Under the pieces are notes generated by a model. It searched no databases and was not told where the DNA came from. It saw only the letters and a program-made list of their open reading frames with translations. Shown one piece after another: positions 1 to 5,790 of a DNA stretch of 6,094 bases. Location of the stretch: contig CAMOVV010000077.1 in NCBI GenBank assembly GCA_946627685.1, forward strand, positions 1-6,094, read 5' to 3'. A program made the translations under genes and the position numbers. Source of the stretch: an uncultured Bacteroidales bacterium (GTDB lineage Bacteria; Bacteroidota; Bacteroidia; Bacteroidales; UBA932). The first letter of the stretch is position 1, and each line of letters begins with the position of its first letter.

Positions 1-2
1 AA

Positions 3-77
3 GAGGTGAATGTGGACGGGCCGAACCTGATCGAGGGCGATGTGACGTTCAGGAGAATGGGGCTTTATACCAAGTAG
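3..77 (+). CDS. C-terminal end of an unidentified protein (5' end outside window)
   Basis: The frame starting at base 3 is open from the window edge to a TAG at 75-77 and gives 24 residues ending GDVTFRRMGLYTK. The next strong signal downstream is an intrinsic terminator about 67 nt after the stop, as expected for the end of a transcription unit, which supports this being a real gene end on the plus strand. The fragment is too short to show a domain and I do not recognise the family. It could still be a chance open frame, because 24 codons carry little statistical weight. Confidence 0.5.
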   Translation, partial: EVNVDGPNLIEGDVTFRRMGLYTK

Positions 78-143
78 ATTATTCGCTCCTTCCTTCGGGG
101 CCCGTCACTTTTTTCATTGTGACAACCTCAGGGCCGGCTTCAG

Positions 144-184
144 AATGACAGGGTGGGAAATGAATGTCCCGCCCTGTCATTTTT
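144..184 (+). terminator. Intrinsic terminator after the upstream gene
   Basis: An inverted repeat pairs 144-158 with 167-181: a 15-bp stem with one G-U pair (154 with 171) and an 8-nt loop (159-166). It runs directly into five Ts (180-184). The stem is GC-rich in the middle (CAGGG/CCCTG). This is a textbook Rho-independent terminator for the gene ending at 77. The reverse strand has the same stem but only a very short T run, so activity is best assigned to the plus strand. Confidence 0.85.
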
Positions 185-213
185 GCGAATAAGGAAAGAA
201 AAGATTATCTTTG
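182..213 (+). promoter_or_regulatory. Bacteroidota-type promoter for the DUF4831-pepD unit
   Basis: TTTG at 182-185 (-33 element) and TATCTTTG at 206-213 (-7 element, consensus TAnnTTTG) are separated by 20 nt, the geometry known for the primary sigma factor of Bacteroides and relatives. Transcription should start about 4-8 nt after 213, leaving a leader of roughly 30 nt before the ATG at 252. The -33 element lies in the T tract of the preceding terminator. The same -7 octamer occurs in the rpsF promoter of this window. Confidence 0.75.
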
Positions 214-218
214 AAGAT

Positions 219-234
219 GGATTGGAATCAATCC
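219..234. promoter_or_regulatory. Perfect dyad at the predicted transcription start
   Basis: GGATTG (219-224) and CAATCC (229-234) form a perfect 6-bp inverted repeat around the loop GAAT, beginning 5 nt after the -7 element. In RNA it would place a small hairpin at the very 5' end of the DUF4831 mRNA. In DNA it is placed like a downstream operator. Its function is not shown by the sequence, and a 6-bp dyad can arise by chance. Confidence 0.35.
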
Positions 235-251
235 GGTAGAATAAGTCTAAA

Positions 252-1304
252 ATGAATATGTGCAAGATGAAAATGTATATCGTGGCGCTCTCGGCGGCGC
301 TTTTGACCTCGGCCATGGCTTCGGCCCAGGATTATCAGGGCTCCGACCCCGTCGGCACCCTGGCCTACGCCCTTCCCCAGACCACCCTCACTTTTGAAGT
401 GACGGCCCAGAGGGAGCAGTTCTACGCCGGCCCCTATGCCAAGTATGCCAAGAAATACCTCGGGGTGGACGTCCGCCAGCAGAACGAGTCCACCTGCAGG
501 CTGAAGGAAATCAGGATGACTCCCTATGTGGAAGCCGACCAGAGCAGGCGCTTTGTCGTCACTCCCGGTTCAGGTTCTTCTTCCTTCCTTCAGCTCTCAG
601 CCCAGGGCCTCGTAGCCGTCGGCGACGGAACGTTCGGCAGGGGCTCTTTCTGGCGTTTTTCGACTCCCAACCAGGCGGATTTCTCCGGTAAGGGAGTGAA
701 CTCCAACCTGACTTCCGAGGCCACCACCCTCTACCGCAACGTCCGTGGTCAGGGCACCTACAACACTGTCGCCATCCAGCAGGATGTGGTGGTGGAAAAG
801 CCTTTGGAGCAGAGGGCCCAGGAGGCAGCGGAGACAATCATCCAGCTGCGCCGCAAGAAGATAGACATCGTGACCGGCAACACCGACGCCACTTTCAGCG
901 GGGAGGCCCTGGGAGCCGCCCTCAGCGAGATAGACCGTCTGGAACAGGAGTACCTCAGCCTTTTCATAGGCTACAGCGACATCCAGGACCAGACCATGAA
1001 ATTCGACGTGGTCCCGTCCCCGTCCAACAAGAATCAGGTCTATGTTGCCTTCAGGGTGTCCGACACCGAAGGCCTGGTCGCCTCCGACAATATGTCCGGC
1101 AAGCCCTATCTGCTTGAGCTGAAGCCCCAGACCGTTTCCACAGCGGAAGGGGAGGCCCGCGCCGTGAAGGGTTCCTACGCCGTTTACCGCGTCCCCGCCA
1201 TCTGCGCCGCCAAGCTCACGGACGGAGTGAATGTAATCCTCCAGGACAGGATTCCGGTGTATCAGCTCGGCACCGAAAGCATCTTCAACCTTTCAGGAAA
1301 ATAA
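252..1304 (+). CDS. Secreted DUF4831-family-like protein
   Basis: This 350-residue protein has an N-terminal signal peptide: basic n-region (K5, K7), hydrophobic core about 9-20, and an ASA-Q signal peptidase I site predicted after A25. No lipobox cysteine follows, so it should be periplasmic or exported rather than a lipoprotein. The segment about 38-71, with ALPQTTLTFEV and then FYAGPYAKYAKKYLG, matches what I recall of DUF4831, a Bacteroidota family of unknown function. No catalytic motif is visible. The start is ambiguous: in-frame ATGs lie at 252, 258, 267 and 273, all giving a usable signal peptide and none having a Shine-Dalgarno. The gene has its own promoter and is followed 19 nt later by pepD, so the two are probably co-transcribed. 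That does not imply a shared function, since PepD is cytosolic. The family call rests on memory of the conserved N-terminal motif; the gene call itself is secure. Confidence 0.8.
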   Translation: MNMCKMKMYIVALSAALLTSAMASAQDYQGSDPVGTLAYALPQTTLTFEVTAQREQFYAGPYAKYAKKYLGVDVRQQNESTCRLKEIRMTPYVEADQSRRFVVTPGSGSSSFLQLSAQGLVAVGDGTFGRGSFWRFSTPNQADFSGKGVNSNLTSEATTLYRNVRGQGTYNTVAIQQDVVVEKPLEQRAQEAAETIIQLRRKKIDIVTGNTDATFSGEALGAALSEIDRLEQEYLSLFIGYSDIQDQTMKFDVVPSPSNKNQVYVAFRVSDTEGLVASDNMSGKPYLLELKPQTVSTAEGEARAVKGSYAVYRVPAICAAKLTDGVNVILQDRIPVYQLGTESIFNLSGK

Positions 1305-1323
1305 CCTTAACATACACATAATT

Positions 1324-2781
1324 ATGACAATCAAAGATTTACAGCCGCAGAACGTCTGGACTAACTTCTATTATCTCACCCAGTGCCCCCGCCCCTCCAA
1401 GCATGAGGAGGTCGTAAGGAAGTTCCTGCTCGGATGGGCGAAGGAACGCGGAATCGAGGCTTGGGAAGACGAGACAGGGAATGTCATCATGAAGGCTCCG
1501 GCCACTCCCGGATATGAAAACCGCCGCGGAGTCATCCTCCAGGCCCACATGGACATGGTCCCGCAGAAGACTGCCGACAAGGTGCACGATTTCAGGAAAG
1601 ACCCCATTGAAACTGTAATAGAAGGAGACTGGGTAGGAGCCAACGGCACCACCCTCGGAGCCGACGACGGCATAGGCGTGGCCCTCGCGATGTCCGTTCT
1701 TGAAGATAAAACTCTCGAGCACGGCCCCATCGAGGTCCTTATCACCTACGACGAAGAGACCGGAATGACCGGCGCCGAGAACCTCAGTCCCGGACTGTTC
1801 GAAGGAGACATCCTCCTTAACCTCGACTCCGAAGACGAGGGCGAGCTTTGCATCGGCTGTGCCGGCGGCCTTGACGGCTCTGCTGACTTCTCCTACCGTA
1901 AATACAAGACTCCCGCCGGACAGGTGGCCTACAGATATGAAGTGAAGGGCCTCCAGGGCGGACATTCCGGCATGGACATAAGCCTCTACAGGGCCAATGC
2001 CAACAGGGTGATGGCCCGAGTGCTCCTTCCCCTGCTCGAGAAATACGGGGTGAGGGTGGCTTCCATGAACGGAGGCAGCCTCCGAAACGCCATACCTTTC
2101 GAAGCTTGCACCGAAATCATCGTCCCCGAAGGAAAGGCAGCCGACGTTGAAAAGGTCGTCGCCGCCATCGATGAGGAAATAAGGGCCGAATTCCAGGATA
2201 CCGACCCCGGAATCGAGTTCCATTTCGACAGGCTGCCCGAAGTTCCCGGCTACTGCATTCCCAGGGATGTGACCCTCAGGGCCGTGAAGGCCATCTTCGC
2301 CTGCCCCACCGGAGTCATCCGCATGAGCAGCGCCTTCGTGGGGCTCACCGAAACTTCCACCAACCTCGCCATCGTGCGCTCGGGACACGGCCATATAGTG
2401 GTCCACTCGCTGATGCGCAGCGCTGTCAACTCGGCCAAGCAGGCCCTTGCCGACCGTATGAGGTGCGTGTTCGAGCTCGCCGGAGCCAAATTCACCACCG
2501 CAGGCGGATACAGCGGCTGGACACCCAAGCCCGACACCCCTGTGTACAAGCTCATTACCGATGTGTGGAAGGACATTTCCGGCCAGGAGATGAAGGTGAA
2601 CGCCACCCACGGAGGCCTTGAGTGCGCCCTGCTCGGAGCCAAATATCCCAACTGGGAGATGGCTTCCATCGGCCCCACCATCGTCCATCCCCACTCTCCC
2701 GACGAGAGGGTCAAGATTTCTACCGTCGCGAATGCCTGGGCCTTCCTCGTGAAGCTCCTTCAGAGCATCCCTGTGAAGTAG
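1324..2781 (+). CDS. pepD: Aminoacyl-histidine dipeptidase (PepD, cytosol non-specific dipeptidase)
   Basis: A metallopeptidase of family M20 (M20C) that hydrolyses unspecific dipeptides, including Xaa-His, in the cytoplasm and so finishes peptide breakdown. All expected di-zinc residues are visible: H75 and D77 in QAHMDM, bridging D114 in LGADDGIG, catalytic E144 with metal ligand E145 in DEETG, D168 in NLDSED, and H457 in VHPHSPDER. H214 in GGHSG lies in the lid/dimerisation domain (about 190-390), and the HGGLE at 429-433 matches the conserved substrate-side segment. Length is 485 residues, the same as E. coli PepD, so it is full-length. There is no signal peptide. The residue after the bridging Asp is D115 where many homologues have Asn, a conservative change. 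It starts 19 nt after the DUF4831 gene with no promoter or Shine-Dalgarno between. No terminator follows: the rpsF promoter begins within 6 nt of its stop, so some read-through into the ribosomal operon is likely. Confidence 0.95.
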   Translation: MTIKDLQPQNVWTNFYYLTQCPRPSKHEEVVRKFLLGWAKERGIEAWEDETGNVIMKAPATPGYENRRGVILQAHMDMVPQKTADKVHDFRKDPIETVIEGDWVGANGTTLGADDGIGVALAMSVLEDKTLEHGPIEVLITYDEETGMTGAENLSPGLFEGDILLNLDSEDEGELCIGCAGGLDGSADFSYRKYKTPAGQVAYRYEVKGLQGGHSGMDISLYRANANRVMARVLLPLLEKYGVRVASMNGGSLRNAIPFEACTEIIVPEGKAADVEKVVAAIDEEIRAEFQDTDPGIEFHFDRLPEVPGYCIPRDVTLRAVKAIFACPTGVIRMSSAFVGLTETSTNLAIVRSGHGHIVVHSLMRSAVNSAKQALADRMRCVFELAGAKFTTAGGYSGWTPKPDTPVYKLITDVWKDISGQEMKVNATHGGLECALLGAKYPNWEMASIGPTIVHPHSPDERVKISTVANAWAFLVKLLQSIPVK

Positions 2782-2786
2782 ATTTT

Positions 2787-2817
2787 TTTGACAATTAGGA
2801 ATTAATTCATATCTTTG
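2787..2817 (+). promoter_or_regulatory. Bacteroidota-type promoter of the rpsF-rpsR-rplI operon
   Basis: TTTG at 2787-2790, at the end of a run of seven Ts, is followed after 19 nt by TATCTTTG at 2810-2817, a full match to TAnnTTTG. The spacer is AT-rich. The start should fall near 2821-2825, giving a leader of about 60 nt. The promoter begins 6 nt after the pepD stop codon. Confidence 0.88.
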
Positions 2818-2820
2818 CAG

Positions 2821-2852
2821 TCCCGTTTTCGGCGGCATACGGCCGAGCGGGG
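2821..2852 (+). promoter_or_regulatory. Candidate bS6:bS18-binding leader hairpin
   Basis: The GC-rich start of the rpsF leader can fold: an outer stem pairs 2821-2825 with 2848-2852 (TCCCG/CGGGG, one G-U), and an inner stem pairs 2828-2833 with 2842-2847 (TTCGGC/GCCGAG, one G-U) around the loop 2834-2841. A CCG triplet lies at 2843-2845. A leader motif upstream of rpsF-rpsR operons in many phyla presents CCG in a bulge beside a hairpin, mimics the 16S rRNA site and is bound by the S6:S18 complex. Position, GC-richness amid AT-rich surroundings and the CCG fit. In the simple fold above, however, the CCG is paired rather than bulged, so the match is suggestive only. The remaining leader (2857-2884) is AT-rich and looks unstructured, as usual before Bacteroidota start codons. 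Confidence 0.5.
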
Positions 2853-2884
2853 CTGTAAATTATTTATAAACAAACAATTACAAA

Positions 2885-3328
2885 ATGTTAAAACAGTACG
2901 AAACCGTTTTCATTGCAACTCCCGTTTTGTCTGAAGAACAGATGAAGGAAGCGGTTGCCAAGTACACTGATCTCATCAAGAGCAATGGCGGTGAGATAGT
3001 GAACGAAGAAAACTGGGGTCTCCGTCAGCTGGCTTATCCCATCCAGTACAAGACTTCCGGTTTCTATTATCTTATCCAGTTCAAGGCCGAGCCTTCCTTC
3101 GTCGATGTGCTCGAGACCCAGTATCACCGTGACGAGCGCATCATCCGCTTCCTCACCGTTTCCCTCGACAAATACGGAGTGGAGTACGCCGAGAAGCGCC
3201 GCGCCGGCCGCGCAGCCAAGAAAGAGGCTGCCGCCGCTCCTGCAGAGGCTCCCGCCCAGGAGGTGAAGTCTGAAGTTGAACCCGAAGCTCCCGCGGCCGA
3301 GGCTCCCGAGGCCCCCGCAGCAGAATAA
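2885..3328 (+). CDS. rpsF: 30S ribosomal protein bS6
   Basis: bS6 binds the central domain of 16S rRNA on the 30S platform as a pair with bS18. The core (residues 1-100) is typical: [19 protein letters not shown] at the N-terminus, then [24 protein letters not shown] and [15 protein letters not shown]. After it comes a basic stretch ([10 protein letters not shown], 104-113) and an Ala/Pro/Glu-rich tail to residue 147. Many Bacteroidota bS6 proteins end not far beyond the core (about 115 residues), so the tail adds roughly 30 residues of probably disordered, acidic sequence. The first gene of the operon, it is preceded by a clear promoter, a structured leader and an A-rich start region without a Shine-Dalgarno. 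Its stop overlaps the Shine-Dalgarno of rpsR. In Bacteroidia bS6 also helps form the pocket that hides the anti-Shine-Dalgarno. Confidence 0.97.
   Translation: MLKQYETVFIATPVLSEEQMKEAVAKYTDLIKSNGGEIVNEENWGLRQLAYPIQYKTSGFYYLIQFKAEPSFVDVLETQYHRDERIIRFLTVSLDKYGVEYAEKRRAGRAAKKEAAAAPAEAPAQEVKSEVEPEAPAAEAPEAPAAE
3245..3318 (+). repeat. Imperfect 11-bp repeats coding the bS6 tail
   Basis: Four copies of the unit GARGCYCCCGM lie at 3245-3255, 3284-3294, 3299-3309 and 3308-3318, the last two overlapping by 2 bp. Each encodes Glu-Ala-Pro followed by Ala or Glu (EAPA/EAPE). They make up much of the Ala/Pro/Glu-rich C-terminal tail of bS6. Spacing between copies is uneven (multiples of three overall), so this is a degenerate low-complexity repeat rather than a clean tandem array. 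Such sequence can change length by slippage without breaking the frame. Confidence 0.6.
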
Positions 3329-3333
3329 GGAGG
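3327..3333 (+). promoter_or_regulatory. Strong Shine-Dalgarno of rpsR, overlapping the rpsF stop
   Basis: AAGGAGG at 3327-3333 is fully complementary to the CCUCCUU anti-Shine-Dalgarno core of 16S rRNA. It ends 8 nt before the rpsR ATG, an optimal spacing. Its first two bases are the last two of the rpsF TAA stop (3326-3328). None of the five other complete genes in the window has a comparable site, and Bacteroidia ribosomes generally do not use one, so it stands out. Confidence 0.85.
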
Positions 3334-3341
3334 ATTGAACC

Positions 3342-3623
3342 ATGGCACAGAACAATACCGATCAGAACCGCCAGATCCGCTATCTGAACCCTCCTACCGT
3401 CGAGGTCAGGAAAAAGAAGTATTGCCGTTTCAAGAAAGCCGGCATCAAGTATGTTGACTACAAGGACCCCGAGTTCCTGAAGAAGTTCCTCAACGAGCAG
3501 GGCAAAATTCTCCCCAGGAGAATCACCGGCACCTCCCTCAAATTCCAGAGGAAGGTTTCCACCGCCATCAAGAGGGCCCGTACCCTTGCTCTTCTTCCTT
3601 ACGTTACCGACCTTCTTAAATAA
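3342..3623 (+). CDS. rpsR: 30S ribosomal protein bS18
   Basis: bS18 pairs with bS6 on the 30S platform. The 93-residue product has the conserved family core from about residue 27: [16 protein letters not shown], then [17 protein letters not shown] and [21 protein letters not shown]. It has a short polar N-terminal extension ahead of the core (1-26), the normal size for this phylum. The start is fixed by the Shine-Dalgarno 8 nt upstream. The gene lies 13 nt after the rpsF stop and 11 nt before rplI, so it is the middle gene of the operon. In Bacteroidia bS18 is one of three proteins (with bS21 and bS6) that sequester the 16S rRNA 3' tail, which makes the strong Shine-Dalgarno on its own message notable. 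Confidence 0.97.
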   Translation: MAQNNTDQNRQIRYLNPPTVEVRKKKYCRFKKAGIKYVDYKDPEFLKKFLNEQGKILPRRITGTSLKFQRKVSTAIKRARTLALLPYVTDLLK

Positions 3624-3634
3624 TAAAGCGCATC

Positions 3635-4084
3635 ATGAAAGTTATACTCAAGAAAGAAGTTGCCCATCTCGGCGAGGCCGATGAGGTGGTAGAAGTAAGA
3701 CCCGGATACGCGCTCAATTATCTTATTCCCCAGGGATTCGCCGTCATGGCCACCAAGTCTGCCCTCAAGCAGCACGAGGAGACCCTTCGCCAGCGCGCCC
3801 ACAGGGAGGCCAAGCTTGTGGAAGAGGCCGAGGCTCTCGCAGCCAAGATTGCCGCCACTCCCGTCACCGTGGCCGTCAAGGTCAGCGAGACCGGCAAGAT
3901 TTACGGTTCCGTCACCACGGCCCAGCTGGCCGAGGCCCTTGCAGCCCAGGGAATCGAAGTTGACAAGAAGAACATCACCATCCTTTCCGACAACGTGAAG
4001 GAGGCAGGTGAATATGCAGCTTCCGTGAAGTGCTACAAGGCCGTCAAGGGAGAGCTCAAGTTCACCGTCGTTCCCGAAGAGTAA
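3635..4084 (+). CDS. rplI: 50S ribosomal protein bL9
   Basis: bL9 binds 23S rRNA near the L1 stalk base and reaches across to neighbouring ribosomes. The 149-residue length equals that of E. coli bL9. The N-terminal RNA-binding domain (1-40) shows MKVILKKEVAHLG and the signature GYALNYLIPQGFA. A long charged connecting helix (about 41-74) follows, and then the C-terminal domain (75-149) with KIYGSVTTAQLAEAL. One signature position differs: D16 where Gly or Asn is usual in LGxxGD, probably tolerated in this turn. It is the last gene of the operon, 11 nt after rpsR, with no Shine-Dalgarno (upstream sequence ATAAAGCGCATC). rpsF-rpsR-rplI is the standard gene order; no priB lies between. Confidence 0.97.
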   Translation: MKVILKKEVAHLGEADEVVEVRPGYALNYLIPQGFAVMATKSALKQHEETLRQRAHREAKLVEEAEALAAKIAATPVTVAVKVSETGKIYGSVTTAQLAEALAAQGIEVDKKNITILSDNVKEAGEYAASVKCYKAVKGELKFTVVPEE

Positions 4085-4104
4085 GAAAGTGAACATGACT
4101 ATAT

Positions 4105-4136
4105 GAAAGCACCGGCCTGAAAAGACCGGTGCTTTC
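4105..4136. terminator. Shared hairpin terminator between convergent units
   Basis: A perfect 11-bp inverted repeat, GAAAGCACCGG (4105-4115) and CCGGTGCTTTC (4126-4136), surrounds a 10-nt loop. It lies 20 nt after the rplI stop and 1 nt beyond the stop of the convergent ligase gene (4138-4140). It is the only terminator-like structure in the 53-nt gap, so it probably serves both directions. The T-rich end of the stem (CTTTC) is followed by only scattered Ts on either strand, so termination efficiency is uncertain. Confidence 0.75.
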
Positions 4137-4137
4137 G

Positions 4138-5787
4138 TTATTCCTTGTCCTTGTACAGGAAGCGCCGGATTTTTTGCGTGGCGGTTTTCTCGAAGGGCTC
4201 TTTCATCACCTCCACGTCGTTGACTTTCGAGGCCTTGCTGACGTGTTTGTTGATATAATCCATCACGGCCTTTTTCTTGGCCTCCAGTTCTTCAAAAAAC
4301 TTGTCCTCCCTGGCCTGGTCCCAGTTGATGACCTTGTCGTCGAACTTTATGAGGGCCACGAGCTTGTCGCCTCGTTTCACCACCAGGGAATCGTTCACTC
4401 CCGAGTAGTTGTTGATGACCTGCTCGATTTCTTCAGGATAGATGTTCTCGCCGGAAGGGCCGACAATCATGTTGCCGAGGCGGCCTTTGATGTAGAGCCT
4501 GCCCTTTTTGTCCATTACGCCGAGGTCGTTGGTCCTCAGCCAGCCGTCGGGTGTGAGGCTGCCCCTAGTCCTGATGGGGTCGCGGAAATAGCCAAGCATC
4601 ACGTTGTCCCCCCTCACCACGATTTCGCCTTCGCCTGTCTGGGGGTCGATGTTGTCGAGCTTGATTTCAACCCCGTAGGCGGGGACTCCGCATGAGCCGA
4701 CCACCGTCTTGCCGACACAGGCGTTGGAGATGAGGGGCGCCGTTTCCGTGAGGCCGTAACCGATTGCATAGGGGAACTTTGCCTTGTTGAGGAAATCTTC
4801 CACGGTCGAATCCAGCTTGGATCCGCCGATGCCGAAGAACCGCAGCTTGCCGCCCATCGTCTTGTACAGCCTGCGTCCCACCAGGCGGCAAAGGAGCTTC
4901 GGAGTGTGGACTTTCATCCACGAAAGGATGCGGCTTTTATCGATGGTGGGGACTATGCTGGTGCGGTAAACCTTTTCTATGATGAGGGGGACGGAGCACA
5001 TGATGGTCGGGCGGACCTTTTTCATGGCATCCATCAGGATGGAAGGGGTGGGAGGTTTCTGGATATAGTAAACGCAGCCCCCGGCATAGATGGGGTAGAG
5101 GAGGCTGAATGCCATTTCGTAGGTATGCCCCATGGGGAGGATGGAAAGCCATCTGTCCCGCTGGCCGGCTTTCTGCGCGTGGGCGGCGGCGATGATGTTG
5201 GAGCAGAGGTTCCTGTGCGAGAGCATGACTCCTTTGGCGTTGCCGGAAGTGCCTGAGGTGTAGAAGATTGCGGTGAGGTCGTCGGGCTGGGGCTCCTTGA
5301 GGGTACCTTCGCAGGTGAAGGAGTCTTCGTCGGCCTTTATCAGTTTGAAGTCCTCTATGTTTATGATGAGGGTCAGTTTGTCCATGGACTCGCGGCTGAG
5401 TTTCGGCAGGCAGCGCTCCGAGATGAAAATGACTTTCGAGGACGAGTGGGAAAGGATGTTGGTGAGCTCGTTCTCGGAGGAGTCCGGAAGGACGGGAACT
5501 ATCACCCTGCCGAAGGGAACGCAGGAGAACATTGCCACCGTCCAGTTGGGCATGTTCTGGGACATGATGGCCACCTTGTCCCCGGCGCTGATGTTGAACC
5601 GGCTCATGAGGTGGGACAGTTCCAGGCATTTGTGCCTGAAGGAGGCGTAGGTGTATTTCTGGCTGCCGTCCACATATTGGGACAGGGTCCTGTTTTCGAA
5701 GGCCGCCGTGGAGTAGTCGAAAAGCTTTGCCAGGGTTGTTATGTAGTTCTCGCGATTTGTCGTGAGTCGTCTGTAGAAACCGTTCAT
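4138..5787 (-). CDS. AMP-dependent long-chain fatty acyl-CoA (or acyl-ACP) synthetase
   Basis: An adenylate-forming enzyme of the ANL superfamily that activates a carboxylic acid, probably a long-chain fatty acid, with ATP and then transfers it to a thiol carrier. The core motifs are present in order: phosphate-binding YTSGTSGNAKG (176-186), MGHTYE (219-224), GYGLTE (343-348), ribose-binding D421 in TND, hinge-region GR (435-436) followed by GENIYPEEIE, and the catalytic lysine K539 in TATQKIRR near the C-terminus. At 549 residues it is full-length. TND (419-421) replaces the usual TGD, but the ribose-binding Asp remains. There is no signal peptide. The ATG at 5787 lies 3 nt after the stop of the upstream acyltransferase, so the two are almost certainly co-transcribed and perhaps translationally coupled; no Shine-Dalgarno is seen. 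Acyltransferase neighbours point to fatty-acid uptake or phospholipid recycling. CoA versus ACP as acceptor cannot be decided from sequence alone. Confidence 0.9.
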   Translation of the reverse strand: MNGFYRRLTTNRENYITTLAKLFDYSTAAFENRTLSQYVDGSQKYTYASFRHKCLELSHLMSRFNISAGDKVAIMSQNMPNWTVAMFSCVPFGRVIVPVLPDSSENELTNILSHSSSKVIFISERCLPKLSRESMDKLTLIINIEDFKLIKADEDSFTCEGTLKEPQPDDLTAIFYTSGTSGNAKGVMLSHRNLCSNIIAAAHAQKAGQRDRWLSILPMGHTYEMAFSLLYPIYAGGCVYYIQKPPTPSILMDAMKKVRPTIMCSVPLIIEKVYRTSIVPTIDKSRILSWMKVHTPKLLCRLVGRRLYKTMGGKLRFFGIGGSKLDSTVEDFLNKAKFPYAIGYGLTETAPLISNACVGKTVVGSCGVPAYGVEIKLDNIDPQTGEGEIVVRGDNVMLGYFRDPIRTRGSLTPDGWLRTNDLGVMDKKGRLYIKGRLGNMIVGPSGENIYPEEIEQVINNYSGVNDSLVVKRGDKLVALIKFDDKVINWDQAREDKFFEELEAKKKAVMDYINKHVSKASKVNDVEVMKEPFEKTATQKIRRFLYKDKE

Positions 5788-5790
5788 CTC

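Noticed and set aside
104..123. GTCAC/GTGAC inverted repeat with a T-rich loop after the first gene
   Set aside because: The stem is only 5 bp with a 10-nt loop and the T run is in the loop, not after the stem. The 15-bp hairpin at 144-184 is the convincing terminator. The rest of 78-143 shows nothing further.
1339..2838. A 499-codon open frame antisense to pepD
   Set aside because: It mirrors pepD almost end to end, its Gly/His/Val-rich translation has no recognisable domain, and pepD has every catalytic residue. GC-rich codon choice leaves the opposite frame free of stops.
2888..4096. Minus-strand open frames opposite rpsF and rplI (2888-3355, 3124-3348, 3599-4096)
   Set aside because: They are shadows of well-recognised ribosomal protein genes, with no promoter or recognisable product.
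4129..4695. A 188-codon plus-strand open frame, and other plus-strand frames at 4784-5650 and 5855-6088
   Set aside because: All lie opposite the ligase or acyltransferase, which have clear family motifs. The longest starts inside the terminator hairpin.
4937..5629. A 230-codon minus-strand open frame overlapping the ligase
   Set aside because: It is the ligase read in another frame; the Pro/His/Arg-rich product is typical of a frame shadow and has no domain.
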